Shown piece after piece: positions 1-8,170 of a DNA stretch of 64,000 nt. The position numbers and the translations under genes are program-made. The stretch is taken from contig NZ_FOFV01000003.1 in NCBI RefSeq assembly GCF_900111005.1, positions 1 to 64,000 of the forward strand, given 5' to 3'. The first letter of the stretch is position 1; the number at the start of each line of letters is the position of its first letter. Below the pieces are notes generated by a model, which was not told the origin of the DNA, did not search any database, and saw only the letters and a list, made by a program, of their open reading frames with translations. Origin of the DNA: Lentzea albida. Lineage in GTDB: Bacteria > Actinomycetota > Actinomycetes > Mycobacteriales > Pseudonocardiaceae.

Positions 1-200
<200 letters not shown>

Positions 201-388
201 GGATCGTTGTGATCGCTCCAGACGGAATATGTCTGGCAATCTGGTCTTGCATCTCAAAGGAATACCCCGACGAGGGGTATTCATATTACTGGCTGTGTTT
301 CGGCACGCTGTTGAGTTCTCAAAGAACACGCGCTCACCGGATTCAATCTCCGTTTCCGGAGAGTTTCACTCGGGGCTGGTGTTTCTGA
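201..388 (-). promoter_or_regulatory. rrn leader with boxA-like antitermination region and hairpin
   Basis: On the minus strand just upstream of 16S lies TGTTCTTTGAGAACTCAACA (complement of 308-328). This resembles the boxA-containing leader found before actinobacterial 16S genes. Between it and 16S is a 9-bp hairpin at 260-282 (GAATACCCC, 5-nt loop, GGGGTATTC), a possible processing or antitermination stem. No protein gene is visible in 200-548. Confidence 0.7.
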
Positions 389-418
389 AGCTTATTTGGT
401 GTTGCTCGCCGGTGTCAA
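389..418 (-). promoter_or_regulatory. rrn promoter, proximal
   Basis: On the minus strand a perfect -35 TTGACA (complement of 413-418) is followed after 18 bp by TAAGCT (complement of 389-394). It is one of two tandem consensus-like promoters directing transcription toward the 16S gene. Confidence 0.7.
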
Positions 419-506
419 ATCCGCCTCTGAGAGGCTTTTGTCTTCCGGCTTTGTGGTCAGGCCCGTTCCGGCTTGTTTTCCGGCCCGTGTCGCTCTGACT
501 TGGAGA

Positions 507-535
507 ACATTACACGGGGCACTTTCGATCTCCAA
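507..535 (-). promoter_or_regulatory. rrn promoter, distal
   Basis: On the minus strand -35 TTGGAG (complement of 530-535) and -10 TAATGT (complement of 507-512) are separated by exactly 17 bp. It sits about 120 bp upstream of the proximal promoter, as expected for tandem rRNA promoters. Confidence 0.65.
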
Positions 536-548
536 ATCGGGGGGTCCC

Positions 549-1019
549 CTAAGCGCCTGAACCGCCGCTGACCTGCGCGTTCGTCACCGCGAAGACCGGG
601 TGGCGGTCTGCCTCGGCCTCGAACGCCGAGACGGCGTCGCCGACCTTCGCGTCGAAGAAAGGCCTAGTCACAGGCTCCTTACGCACATATGCGGCCAGCA
701 CGGGCGCCGCGACGGACGCGGGAACCTCGTTCAAAACGACTTGACGTGACCTGCGTCCCCTTCGCAGGACCGCCGCCCCGGCCGCGCGTGCGTTGTGCAC
801 CCAGTCCCGAACGCCATACGGCGCGACGAGCCACTCCCGGCCGTCGTGCTTCATCAGACGAATCGGGATCGTCCGCTCCGCACCGGTGCGACGGCCTCGG
901 GTTGTCAGCAGCACGTAGTAGGAGGGTCCGATGCCGAGCGAAACGGCACGACTGATCACGACGTTGCCGACACGGCGGATGAGGTGCTGACGGTAGGTCC
1001 TGGCCACAAGGTCAATCAT
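549..1019 (-). CDS. Nitroreductase-family deazaflavin (F420)-dependent oxidoreductase
   Basis: A 156-residue protein beginning MIDLVARTYRQHLIRR. The stretch YYVLLTTRGRRTGAERTIPI and the following WLVAPYG.RDWVHNARA are the hallmark of the Ddn/FDOR-B family, split-beta-barrel enzymes that bind the deazaflavin F420 in many actinobacteria. The substrate cannot be read from sequence. The frame continues upstream of 1019, but the extra 78 residues are low-complexity and antisense to the neighbouring gene, so the ATG at 1019 is preferred. Its first base overlaps the start codon of the divergent cyclase-like gene, so the two share one very short promoter region. Confidence 0.82.
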   Translation of the reverse strand: MIDLVARTYRQHLIRRVGNVVISRAVSLGIGPSYYVLLTTRGRRTGAERTIPIRLMKHDGREWLVAPYGVRDWVHNARAAGAAVLRRGRRSRQVVLNEVPASVAAPVLAAYVRKEPVTRPFFDAKVGDAVSAFEAEADRHPVFAVTNAQVSGGSGA

Positions 1020-1980
1020 GGACCTCGTGATGTTCGACGTGGTGGTGATTGGCGGAGGTCCCTCCGGCCGTGCGCTCGCACGCGCCTGCGCACAGGAAGG
1101 ACTGCACACGGCGATAGTCGACCGCCGTCCAGAACGCCCCTGGACGGCGACGTACGGCGCGTGGGCGGACGAGCTCCCACCGGACACTCCGGTGAAGACG
1201 ACGAGCACGACTGTTCGCGCGTACGTGCGCGAGGAGCACCGGATCGAGCGCACCTACGTCATCCTGGACAACGCACGTCTGCACGAACTGCCGGAAGAGG
1301 TCACCGTCCTCCAACGGCCGGAGCCGGCACGTCACACGTTCAACGCCACAGGCGCGCGCAAGGGACGTGCCGAGCAGACGGCCGTGGGGACGGTCATCGA
1401 ATCGGACAGCACCGAGACCACGTTGATGGACTGGCGCGGCGACGGCGAGACGTTCCTCTACACGGTCCCTCTGGGCGATAACCGCCTTCTCGTGGAGGAG
1501 ACGTGTCTGGCGCGTAGGCCCGGCATGCCGTTGAGCGAGCTTCGCGAACGCCTGCACGCACGGCTCGACCCCAGCGCCGAAGAAGAACGCGTCCGGTTCC
1601 CCCTCGACGCACCCCGCGCAGGCGGGGCGTTCGGCGCGGCGGCCGGCTTCATCCACCCCGCGACGGGCTACAGCGTCGCCACGGCACTGCAGCTCGCCCC
1701 GCGGGTGGCCGAGGCGATCAAGGCGGGCAAGGACCCGAAGCACGTCATCTGGTCCCCCAAGGCACGCCTCGTGCACGCGATGCGCAAGCACGGCCTGGAG
1801 GTCCTGCTCCGCTTCGACGCCGAGGAGACCAAGGACTTCTTCGAGGTGTTCTTCGGGCTCGCCCCCGAACTGCAGCGCGCGTACCTCTCCGGCCGCGAGG
1901 ACTTGACGGGCAACGTCAAGGCCATGAACACGTTGTTCCTGACCGCTCCGGCACACCTCAGGTGGAAACTCTTCTTCTAG
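1018..1980 (+). CDS. Lycopene cyclase-family flavoprotein (CrtL/CrtY type), short form
   Basis: A 320-residue protein with an N-terminal dinucleotide-binding fingerprint (VVVIGGGPSGRALARACA, residues 7-24) and, downstream, RAEQTAVG, DWRG..TFLYTVPLG and PATGYSVATAL. These are conserved in lycopene beta-cyclases, which cyclise the ends of lycopene using a reduced flavin. Family members are usually nearer 380-410 residues. The region between the Rossmann half and RAEQTA (about residues 85-125) looks shortened, so activity is uncertain. No other carotenoid gene is nearby. ATG at 1030 is an alternative start. Confidence 0.75.
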   Translation: MDLVMFDVVVIGGGPSGRALARACAQEGLHTAIVDRRPERPWTATYGAWADELPPDTPVKTTSTTVRAYVREEHRIERTYVILDNARLHELPEEVTVLQRPEPARHTFNATGARKGRAEQTAVGTVIESDSTETTLMDWRGDGETFLYTVPLGDNRLLVEETCLARRPGMPLSELRERLHARLDPSAEEERVRFPLDAPRAGGAFGAAAGFIHPATGYSVATALQLAPRVAEAIKAGKDPKHVIWSPKARLVHAMRKHGLEVLLRFDAEETKDFFEVFFGLAPELQRAYLSGREDLTGNVKAMNTLFLTAPAHLRWKLFF

Positions 1981-2070
1981 CGAACTCCCAGCGTGCACGC
2001 CGTGTCACCGAGCGCAGCGCCGGTGTGGCTGGTGGCCGCCAACATCGTGAACAGCTGGTGAACCCGCTTG

Positions 2071-3780
2071 GTGCGAGTCGTTCGCACCGGCACGATCGAG
2101 GGCGTGCCCGCATTGCTGGATGACGTCAGGTTCGCCTTCCAGCCGCTGTTCAACCTGAACACCGGGGGCGTCGTCGCGATCGAGGCCTTGGCCCGGCCGC
2201 ACGACGGCAGCGTGCAGGATCTGCTCCAGGCCGCCTTCCGCGCCGGCCTGCTGGCGAACGCCGACGTCGGACTCGCCTGCCGCGCCATCCGGTCCGCGGC
2301 CGACTTCGACCTGATCCTGCCGCTGCACGTGAACCTGCTGGCGATCACGGTCGCGGACGAGCCCGAGGTCATGAGCCCCATCTACGGCGCTCTGCGCGAC
2401 GCGGGCCGCTCGCCGGACAGCGTGGTCGTCGAGATCGGCGAACCGTACTCGCGCGCCAACCGCGCACGGCTCGCCCGTGGCATGCAGACGTTGCGGAACA
2501 ACGGTTTCCGCATCGCGCTCGACTGCGTGGGCGAGGGCGACGTGCCGCTCGGACTGCTGACGAGCGCCTCGCCGGACTACGTCAAGCTCGACCGCGAGAT
2601 CGTCCGGTCGCTGCCCGACAACGCCGCGCGGGGAGCGCTGGTGAAGTCGTTGGTGCACCTCGGCGAGTACACGGGCGGCCAGGTCGTGGCCGAGGGCGTG
2701 GAGACCGAGGCCGAGCTGACCTACCTGCGCAAGCTGGGGGTGGGGTACGCGCAGGGCAGGTTCCTCGCTCCCCCGCAGCGAAGGCCGGCGGTGAACGCTC
2801 GCATCGCGCCCGAGTCGGTCACCGAGACCGGGGAGATCCGCCGCGCCAGCACGGGTCCCCGGATCACGGCCTTCCTGCACCCCGCGACGGTGCTGCCGGA
2901 GAACGCCACCAGCGAGGAGGTGCGCGAGGTGTTCGCGACCCAGCCTTCGGTCACGGGTGTCGTGCTGCTCGACGACGAGGGACGCCCGAAGTGGTCGGTG
3001 GACCGCAACCGGTTCCTGCTCGCGGTCACCGGGCCGTACGGGCACGCCCTGCACGCCAAGAGGGAGGCCGCGCGGCTCGCGGACAAGCCGCACGTCATCG
3101 GCACGGAGTCGTCGGCGCTCGACCTGCTGGACGTGGTGGCGGGGGCGAACCGCGAGCGCACCAACGACGACCTCGTCGTCGTGGACCACAACGAGCGGTG
3201 CATGGGCGTCGTGCGCGTGGCGGACGTCGTGCGCGGTGTCGCCGAGCTCAAGGTGGAGCAGGCGGCGGCGCTGAGCCCGCTCACCCGGCTGCCGGGCAGC
3301 GACGTCATCTCGGACGAGGTGGACCGGCGCATCGCGGCCGGTGAGATCTTCGCGATCTCGTGGCTGGACGTCGACGGTTTCAAGCTGGTCAACGACACGG
3401 TCGGGTTCGCGGCGGGCGACGACCTGATCCGCGAGATCGGGCACGACCTGGCGGACCTCGCGCACGCGTTCCCCGGCGTGCAGGTCGGGCATGTCGGCGG
3501 TGACGACTTCCTCTTGCTCGCGGGCCTCGACGAGACGGTGCCGCTGAGTGCTCGTTTGCTCGACAAGGCGTACACGGCAGAGGGACGACACGTCACCCTC
3601 TCTCTTGCGACCCTTATCTGTGCCCCGGGATCAGTGGGCTCGTATCGCGAGGTGTCGCGGTTGCTGGCGCCAGTGAAGGAGCACGCGAAGTCGCTCGCCG
3701 GGTCCAGCTGGGTCATGGGCCGGCCGGGCACCGAACGACGTGACGTGCTGCGTGGAGTCGAGCAACGCGCGGTGAGCTGA
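2071..3780 (+). CDS. EAL-CBS-GGDEF cyclic-di-GMP-related protein
   Basis: About 569 residues in three parts. Residues 1-230 are an EAL phosphodiesterase domain: EALARP, VVVEIGE, YVKLDR, VAEGVET and AQGRFL are all present. Residues 270-390 resemble a CBS pair. Residues 400-540 are a GGDEF cyclase-like domain. Two key motifs are altered: the metal-binding DDFG loop reads LDCVGEG, losing the second Asp, and GGDEF reads GGDDF. The protein may therefore sense or bind nucleotide rather than turn over c-di-GMP. No transmembrane segment is seen. A TTG codon immediately upstream (2068) is an alternative start. Confidence 0.85.
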   Translation: MRVVRTGTIEGVPALLDDVRFAFQPLFNLNTGGVVAIEALARPHDGSVQDLLQAAFRAGLLANADVGLACRAIRSAADFDLILPLHVNLLAITVADEPEVMSPIYGALRDAGRSPDSVVVEIGEPYSRANRARLARGMQTLRNNGFRIALDCVGEGDVPLGLLTSASPDYVKLDREIVRSLPDNAARGALVKSLVHLGEYTGGQVVAEGVETEAELTYLRKLGVGYAQGRFLAPPQRRPAVNARIAPESVTETGEIRRASTGPRITAFLHPATVLPENATSEEVREVFATQPSVTGVVLLDDEGRPKWSVDRNRFLLAVTGPYGHALHAKREAARLADKPHVIGTESSALDLLDVVAGANRERTNDDLVVVDHNERCMGVVRVADVVRGVAELKVEQAAALSPLTRLPGSDVISDEVDRRIAAGEIFAISWLDVDGFKLVNDTVGFAAGDDLIREIGHDLADLAHAFPGVQVGHVGGDDFLLLAGLDETVPLSARLLDKAYTAEGRHVTLSLATLICAPGSVGSYREVSRLLAPVKEHAKSLAGSSWVMGRPGTERRDVLRGVEQRAVS

Positions 3781-3862
3781 CAAGTACAACCGAACGCCTG
3801 CTGTGCGGCGCACTGATCACTCATAGCATCGGGAGTGCTACTCAGTGCACTGGAGGTTCGGC

Positions 3863-4999
3863 GTGCAGGTCGGCAGCAGAACTCAATCGGTACCCGCGCA
3901 GCGCAGAAGCATCGACGGACTCCTCACCGTTGGCGTGGAAGAGGAATTCGTGCTCGTCGAAGACTCCACAGGCCATTTGGCCAACCGTGCCAACGAAGTT
4001 CTCGCCGGTGCCGACTCCTTCGAAGTCGACCTGCAGCCGGAAATCGCGCAATACCAGGTGGAATCGGCCAGCGGCGTGTGCACGGACATGGCCGTGCTGC
4101 GCGACCAGCTGGCCGTGGCGCGCAGGGCGTTGATCGAACGGGCGGCGCGGCACGACGCGAGGCTCGCCGCGACCGGGACGCCCGTGCTGGGCCTCACGAT
4201 GCCGACCCCGTTGACGAACTCCCCGCGCTACCACCGGATGGCGCAGGAGATGGGCGCGCTCACCAACGACCTCGCGATCTGCGGCTGCCACGTGCACGTC
4301 GGGTTGCCCGACGACGAGTCGAAGATCTTCGTGAGCAACCACCTGCGGCCGTGGCTGCCGACGTTGCTGGCGCTGGGCGCGAACTCGCCGTACTGGCTCG
4401 ACGGCGACACGGGCTACGCGAGCTGGCGTTACGTGGTCTGGAACCGTTGGCCCACTTCGGGTGCGCCACCGCTGTTCGACTCCGCCGCCGAGTACTACGC
4501 GGCACGGGAGGAGATCGTCGCGAGCGGCGCGGCGATGGACGCCGGGATGCTGTACTGGGACGTGCGGCTCTCCGCCAACCACCCCACGCTCGAACTGCGG
4601 GTCTCCGACGTCGCGCCGACGGTGGAGGAGGCCGTGCTGATGGCGGCGCTGGTGCGCGGGATCGCCGCAACCGCACTGAGTTCGGGCGCCGCACCGCTCA
4701 AGTTGCCGCCGCACCTGCTGAAGGTGGCGATGTGGCGTGCCGCGCGCGACGGTCTGGAGGGCTTCGGCATCGACCCGGCGACCGGCGCGCCCACCCCCGC
4801 GTCGTCGATCGTGGCGTCGTTGCTGCGGTGGATCCGGCCGGCGCTCGAGTTCGCGGGCGACTACGACCTGGTGACCACGGGCATCGACCGGCTGCTGCTC
4901 GACGGCACGGGCGCGGTGCGGCAGCGCAGGGCGTTCGCGCGCCGCGGCAGGCTGGCCGACGTGGTGGCGTTCCTGGTCGCGCAGACGGCGCCGGTCTGA
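3863..4999 (+). CDS. Carboxylate-amine ligase, glutamate-cysteine ligase family 2 (YbdK-like)
   Basis: About 378 residues of the GCS2 fold: LTVGVEEEFVLVE near the N terminus, GCHVHVGLPD in the middle, and LELRVSDVAPTVEEA toward the end. These enzymes join an amino acid carboxylate to an amine using ATP. Close homologues include the weak glutamate-cysteine ligase YbdK and mycothiol-era actinobacterial relatives whose substrates are mostly unknown. GTG at 3863 is chosen because GGAGG (3852-3856) precedes it by 6 nt; an in-frame GTG at 3845 overlaps that ribosome-binding site. Confidence 0.85.
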   Translation: MQVGSRTQSVPAQRRSIDGLLTVGVEEEFVLVEDSTGHLANRANEVLAGADSFEVDLQPEIAQYQVESASGVCTDMAVLRDQLAVARRALIERAARHDARLAATGTPVLGLTMPTPLTNSPRYHRMAQEMGALTNDLAICGCHVHVGLPDDESKIFVSNHLRPWLPTLLALGANSPYWLDGDTGYASWRYVVWNRWPTSGAPPLFDSAAEYYAAREEIVASGAAMDAGMLYWDVRLSANHPTLELRVSDVAPTVEEAVLMAALVRGIAATALSSGAAPLKLPPHLLKVAMWRAARDGLEGFGIDPATGAPTPASSIVASLLRWIRPALEFAGDYDLVTTGIDRLLLDGTGAVRQRRAFARRGRLADVVAFLVAQTAPV

Positions 5000-5056
5000 T
5001 CTGCGCCCCGGTCCGCGCGGGGGGATGCTGGGGTCTCGGGCCGGAAGGAGGACGTT

Positions 5057-5467
5057 GTGACGACAGCGCGCGACATCATGCACCCCGGCGTGCGGTGCGT
5101 GGACGAGGACGCGAACCTCGTCGAGGCCGCCCGCCTGATGCGGGACCTCGACGTCGGATCCCTGCCGATCTGCGGCAAGGACGACCGGCTGCACGGCATC
5201 ATCACCGACCGCGACATCGTGGTCAGGGCCGTGGCGGGCGGGCTCGACCTGGCGACGACGAAGGCCGGCGAGTTCGGTTGCCACGTCCACTGGGTCGACG
5301 CGTCGGACTCGATCGCCGAGGTGCTGCGGACCATGGAGGACAACCAGATCCGGCGGGTGCCGGTGATCGAGGACCACCGGCTGGTCGGCATGGTGTCGGA
5401 GGCGGACCTGGCACGGCACCTGCCGGAGGACCGGCTGGCGTCGTTCGTGGAACGGGTCTACGCCTGA
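5057..5467 (+). CDS. CBS-domain pair protein
   Basis: A 136-residue protein made of two CBS motifs (ARDIMHPGV..LPICGKDDRLHGIITDRDIV, then VDASDSIAEVLRTM..RRVPVIEDHRLVGMVSEADL) with little else. Such stand-alone pairs usually bind adenine nucleotides and regulate a partner. The GTG start follows a strong GGAAGGAGG site at 5042-5050. Its last codons overlap by 10 bp the end of the convergent Nudix gene. Confidence 0.87.
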   Translation: MTTARDIMHPGVRCVDEDANLVEAARLMRDLDVGSLPICGKDDRLHGIITDRDIVVRAVAGGLDLATTKAGEFGCHVHWVDASDSIAEVLRTMEDNQIRRVPVIEDHRLVGMVSEADLARHLPEDRLASFVERVYA

Positions 5468-5901
5468 ACGCCGTGCTCCAGGTAGCGGGTCTCGCCTGAT
5501 TCCCTCGCTCGCAGCGCCTCGGTGACGCGGCGCGCGAGCCGGGGGATCAGGCGTTCCCGGGCCTGCTCCGGCGTCACGAACTCGTAGGACCTGAGCTCCT
5601 CGGGTGGCAGGCGGATGGGGTCGCCGGCTGTGAGCAGGCCGCCTTCGAACACGAACAGGACGCGGTCCTCGCCGTCGCGTGGCGCCCAGTCGGCCACGAG
5701 CAGCCGGCCGGGCTCTCTGGTGAGGCCGAGTTCTTCCTCGATCTCGCGGCGGCACGCTTCGCGCGGGGTCTCGCCGTGTTCGACCGCACCACCCGGGATC
5801 TCCCAGTACGGCTTGTAGGTCGGCTCGACGAGCAGGACGCGCCCCGCCTCGTCGAAGAACAGGGCACCGGCACAGGAGAGCGCTCTGCTGCTGTGGTCCA
5901 C
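5458..5901 (-). CDS. Nudix hydrolase
   Basis: A 147-residue protein with a complete Nudix box (GGAVEHGETPREACRREIEE then ELG, residues 37-59), which coordinates Mg2+ for hydrolysis of nucleoside-diphosphate-linked substrates. The flanks show the usual small alpha/beta/alpha Nudix fold (GALFFDEAGRVLLVEPTY, YEFVTPEQARERL). The substrate is not predictable. It probably follows the DUF72 gene in one minus-strand unit, 16 bp apart. Confidence 0.85.
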   Translation of the reverse strand: MDHSSRALSCAGALFFDEAGRVLLVEPTYKPYWEIPGGAVEHGETPREACRREIEEELGLTREPGRLLVADWAPRDGEDRVLFVFEGGLLTAGDPIRLPPEELRSYEFVTPEQARERLIPRLARRVTEALRARESGETRYLEHGVQA

Positions 5902-5917
5902 GGTTCCTTTGTACGGC

Positions 5918-6778
5918 TCAGAACAGGGTCGCGGGCTCGACCGGTTCCGGCTCGGGCAGTGGATCGAGCTCGGGAACCAACGCGCGCACGTCGTCGTGGA
6001 AGCGGCGGGCCAGCGCGGGCGCGTCGTCGTTGTTGGGCGTGTGCATGAAGAACGTCGGCGAGAGGCCTTCGCGGAGCCATCCCGCGACCACCTCGGTCCA
6101 CGGCTGCCACCCCCGCACCGTCTCCTCGACAGAGTCCCTGCCGAGGTACCGGACGACCGGCCGATCGGTCAGCGCGCGCGTCCGCCGCGGCATCCTCGGC
6201 TTCCTGGCCCACGCCTCCGCTTCGCCCTCGCTGGACGGCGGGCTCTGGAACAGGACCTCGGTGTCGAACGGCACCCACTCGGCGCGCGCGTCGTCGAGCG
6301 TGGCCTCGAGCAGTGACGTCGAGCGCGCGTCGGTGAAGAAGTCGAGGTGGCGCACCTCCGCGGCGCGCCGGCGATCGGCGGGCAGCCTGCGCAGGAACCG
6401 GCCGAGGGCCTCGACGTCGTTCGGGCCGAACGACGAGGGCAGCTGCGTCCACAGCACGGCCCGCTCACCGAGGGGTTCGATCGCGTCGAGGAACGCCCGC
6501 ATCTCCCGCTCGACCCCGGCGAGCCGGAGTTCGTGCGTGACGACCTTCGGCACCTTCACCATGAACCGGAAGCCGGGGTCGACCTGCTGCGCCCACATCT
6601 CCACGGTGCCGCGGGCGGGGGTCGCGTAGAAGGTGGTGTTGCCCTCGACCGCGTTGCACCAGCCCGCGTACGCCCGCAGGCGTTCCTTCGGCGGCAGGGG
6701 CTGCGGCAGGAACCGTCCGGGCCACGCCTTGTGGGTCCACATCGCGCAGCCGACGTGCAGACGTGCCACTCCACCCAC
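5918..6778 (-). CDS. DUF72 (YecE-like) TIM-barrel protein
   Basis: A 286-residue protein with the DUF72 signature: LHVGCAMWTHKAWPGRFLP at the N terminus, VEGNTTFYATP, FRFMVKVPK, AVLWTQLPSSF, and FFMHTPNNDDAP near the end. The family adopts a TIM barrel and is widespread, but its reaction is still uncertain. The C-terminal tail is rich in Pro and Glu. Translation runs away from the tRNA-Ile gene. Confidence 0.85.
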   Translation of the reverse strand: MGGVARLHVGCAMWTHKAWPGRFLPQPLPPKERLRAYAGWCNAVEGNTTFYATPARGTVEMWAQQVDPGFRFMVKVPKVVTHELRLAGVEREMRAFLDAIEPLGERAVLWTQLPSSFGPNDVEALGRFLRRLPADRRRAAEVRHLDFFTDARSTSLLEATLDDARAEWVPFDTEVLFQSPPSSEGEAEAWARKPRMPRRTRALTDRPVVRYLGRDSVEETVRGWQPWTEVVAGWLREGLSPTFFMHTPNNDDAPALARRFHDDVRALVPELDPLPEPEPVEPATLF

Positions 6779-6831
6779 TCCCGTCGGTCGTGGGGTCCAA
6801 TCTACTTCACTGGTTCGTGTGCGAACGTTGG

Positions 6832-6906
6832 TCGTCCCGCCAGGACTTGAACCTGGGACCTACCGCGTATCAGACGGACGCTCTCACCGGACTGAGCTAC
6901 GGGACG
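6832..6906 (-). tRNA. tRNA-Ile (GAU anticodon)
   Basis: A 75-nt cloverleaf on the minus strand. The acceptor arms CGTCCCG/CGGGACG pair perfectly and are followed by A73. The D stem is GCTC/GAGC, and the T arm is CCAGG TTCAAGT CCTGG. The anticodon loop CTGATAC gives GAU. The anticodon stem is weak (27-43 is T-T and 31-39 is T-G), and the body differs from the usual actinobacterial tRNA-Ile. No CCA is encoded. It lies 4 nt downstream of the Ala-like tRNA, suggesting one tRNA array transcript. Confidence 0.85.
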
Positions 6907-6910
6907 TGAG

Positions 6911-6979
6911 TGGAAGACGAGGGTGTCGAACCCTCCAGGGCGATCTTGCAAGGATCACCTGCGCGCCGGCGCGTCCCCC
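6911..6979 (-). tRNA. tRNA-Ala-like (UGC anticodon), shortened D-arm
   Basis: A 69-nt structure on the minus strand. Acceptor GGGGGAC pairs with GTCTTCC and A73 follows; the pairing includes G3-U70, the classic identity element for alanyl-tRNA synthetase. The anticodon stem-loop is TGATC CTTGCAA GATCG, anticodon UGC, and the T arm is GAGGG TTCGACA CCCTC. Only 15 nt separate the acceptor and anticodon stems instead of about 19, so the D-arm is reduced. It could be a working minimal tRNA or a decayed one; the Ala identity signals argue for the former. Confidence 0.6.
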
Positions 6980-7111
6980 GATTGAGTTGTGCAGTGCCGC
7001 GGGTACGTCTCGTACAATATCTACACAGTCCCGCACCCGCCGTGAACTGCAGGTTTCCGCCACAGTGGAGGTCCCACGTGGCCGCCGCCGTCGCGCTGGC
7101 GGTAATGCGCG

Positions 7112-7327
7112 ATGAACCCGAACGAGATCATTCATGGCCTGACAGGCCTGCAGGCTGACGGCCTGGCCTGCCCGGTGTGCGGAGCGAACTACCTACAGGT
7201 CGTGGTTGCGTCGGTGCCCGTTGGGCGCTCGGTGACCAGTTCCCAGGTTCACGCCTGTGTCGGGGAATGCGCCGAGTCCGCCAGGGCAGCGATCGAGGCT
7301 GGGCACCGAGCAGGTGGCGCGCGATGA
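7112..7327 (+). CDS. Small cysteine-containing protein of the mobile element
   Basis: A 71-residue hypothetical protein. LACPVCGANYLQV supplies one CxxC pair, and two later cysteines (HACVGECAES) could complete a zinc ribbon. The function is unknown; the placement ahead of the DUF2637 gene is typical of small element-encoded accessory proteins. A TACAAT box at 7013-7018 may belong to its promoter, though the -35 match is poor. The stop overlaps the next start as ATGA, indicating translational coupling. Confidence 0.65.
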   Translation: MNPNEIIHGLTGLQADGLACPVCGANYLQVVVASVPVGRSVTSSQVHACVGECAESARAAIEAGHRAGGAR

Positions 7328-8004
7328 CTGCCACCGCTCGTCGGGACCGTTCGTTGTGGGTGCAGTGCGCGTGCACGGCTCTCGTCGCGCTCGGTGCGGC
7401 GTACGCCTCGTACCGGCACGGGCGCGAGTTCGCGCTCCGCTTCGGCGCGGACGAGACAACCGCAGCGATCTGGCCGCTGATCGTGGACGGCTTGTTGACC
7501 ACGGCGACGGTGGAGCTGTGGAAGACCGGTCTCGGTAGCGGGCGCTGGAAGGCCTGGCTGGCGTTCGCGTTCGGCATCGTGCTCTCGCTGTGCGCCAACG
7601 TGGCCGCAGCTCCCGAATTGAGCGTATTCGCCGTGGCGGTCGCGGCGTGCCCGCCGCTGGCACTACTGCTCGCGGTCGAGCTGCTCAATCACGCGCTGAA
7701 GCGTCGTCGCGCTGAGACCGCGAACGAGACCGGAACTGGGAACGACAAGAGTGACGACGAGACCGTCGGCTCGGTACGCCTCGCAGCAGTCTCAGGCGAT
7801 CCTCGTCCGCCAGCAGAGCCGACCGCTGAACAGCGGATGTGGGTCTACTTTCGCGCGCAAGCCGCGCACGGTCGAGTGCCGACCGGCGCCGAGTTGGACC
7901 GTGTCGCGGGAACCAACAACTACGGTCGCAGGGTGCTGCGTATGTGGCACGAGAAGGGCCTCATAGCCTCGTCTGCGGTTCAGCTTCGCCGGCAAACCCG
8001 TTGA
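7324..8004 (+). CDS. DUF2637 membrane protein (transfer-associated)
   Basis: A 226-residue protein. Residues 1-125 carry about four hydrophobic helices (LWVQCACTALVALGAAYASY, IWPLIVDGLLTTATVELW, AWLAFAFGIVLSLCANVAAA, VAACPPLALLLAVELL), the DUF2637 pattern often found on actinobacterial plasmids and conjugative elements. The C-terminal 70 residues resemble a winged-helix tip (TNNYGRRVLRMWHEKGLI), so the protein may link membrane and DNA. The ATG at 7324 overlaps the previous stop. The linker encoding RAETANETGTGNDKSDDET contains copies of the CGAGAC hexamer seen elsewhere in the element. Confidence 0.78.
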   Translation: MTATARRDRSLWVQCACTALVALGAAYASYRHGREFALRFGADETTAAIWPLIVDGLLTTATVELWKTGLGSGRWKAWLAFAFGIVLSLCANVAAAPELSVFAVAVAACPPLALLLAVELLNHALKRRRAETANETGTGNDKSDDETVGSVRLAAVSGDPRPPAEPTAEQRMWVYFRAQAAHGRVPTGAELDRVAGTNNYGRRVLRMWHEKGLIASSAVQLRRQTR

Positions 8005-8116
8005 ACTTCGACACAGCTGCCAGTCAAAACATGTTGCGTAACCCGACAGCAAGATGGCCGGGAACGAGGACTGACTCCGACGACGGTTCTGCTTGGATGG
8101 TGGGTCGGTCAAGGCG

Positions 8117-8144
8117 TTGATCGCTACTGTGGGTCGACTAGTGT
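8117..8144 (+). promoter_or_regulatory. Promoter of the hsdM remnant
   Basis: TTGATC at 8117-8122 and TAGTGT at 8139-8144 with a 16-bp spacer, followed by an AAGGAGGG ribosome-binding site and GTG at 8171. The signals look intact although the gene they serve is not. Confidence 0.45.
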
Positions 8145-8170
8145 CGCGGAACGGGTAAGGAGGGTGGCAG

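Noticed and set aside
1020..1253. N-terminal extension of the nitroreductase-like protein
   Set aside because: Low-complexity sequence antisense to the cyclase-like gene; homologues begin close to the ATG at 1019.
2005..3591. Long minus-strand open frame opposite the EAL protein (similar long frames oppose the ligase, sufB, mptB, patatin and cyclase genes)
   Set aside because: Arg/His/Val/Asp-rich composition typical of GC-rich antisense shadows; no family motif and no ribosome-binding site.
6911..6979. Reading the left short tRNA as tRNA-Cys (GCA)
   Set aside because: Stem TGATC/GATCG fixes a 7-nt loop in which the anticodon is UGC; the G3-U70 pair also points to Ala.
6980..7060. Direct repeat that could be attL, compared with 19900-19985
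   Set aside because: Only 5-6 bp matches such as GTACGT were found by eye; too short to claim, so boundaries are left approximate.
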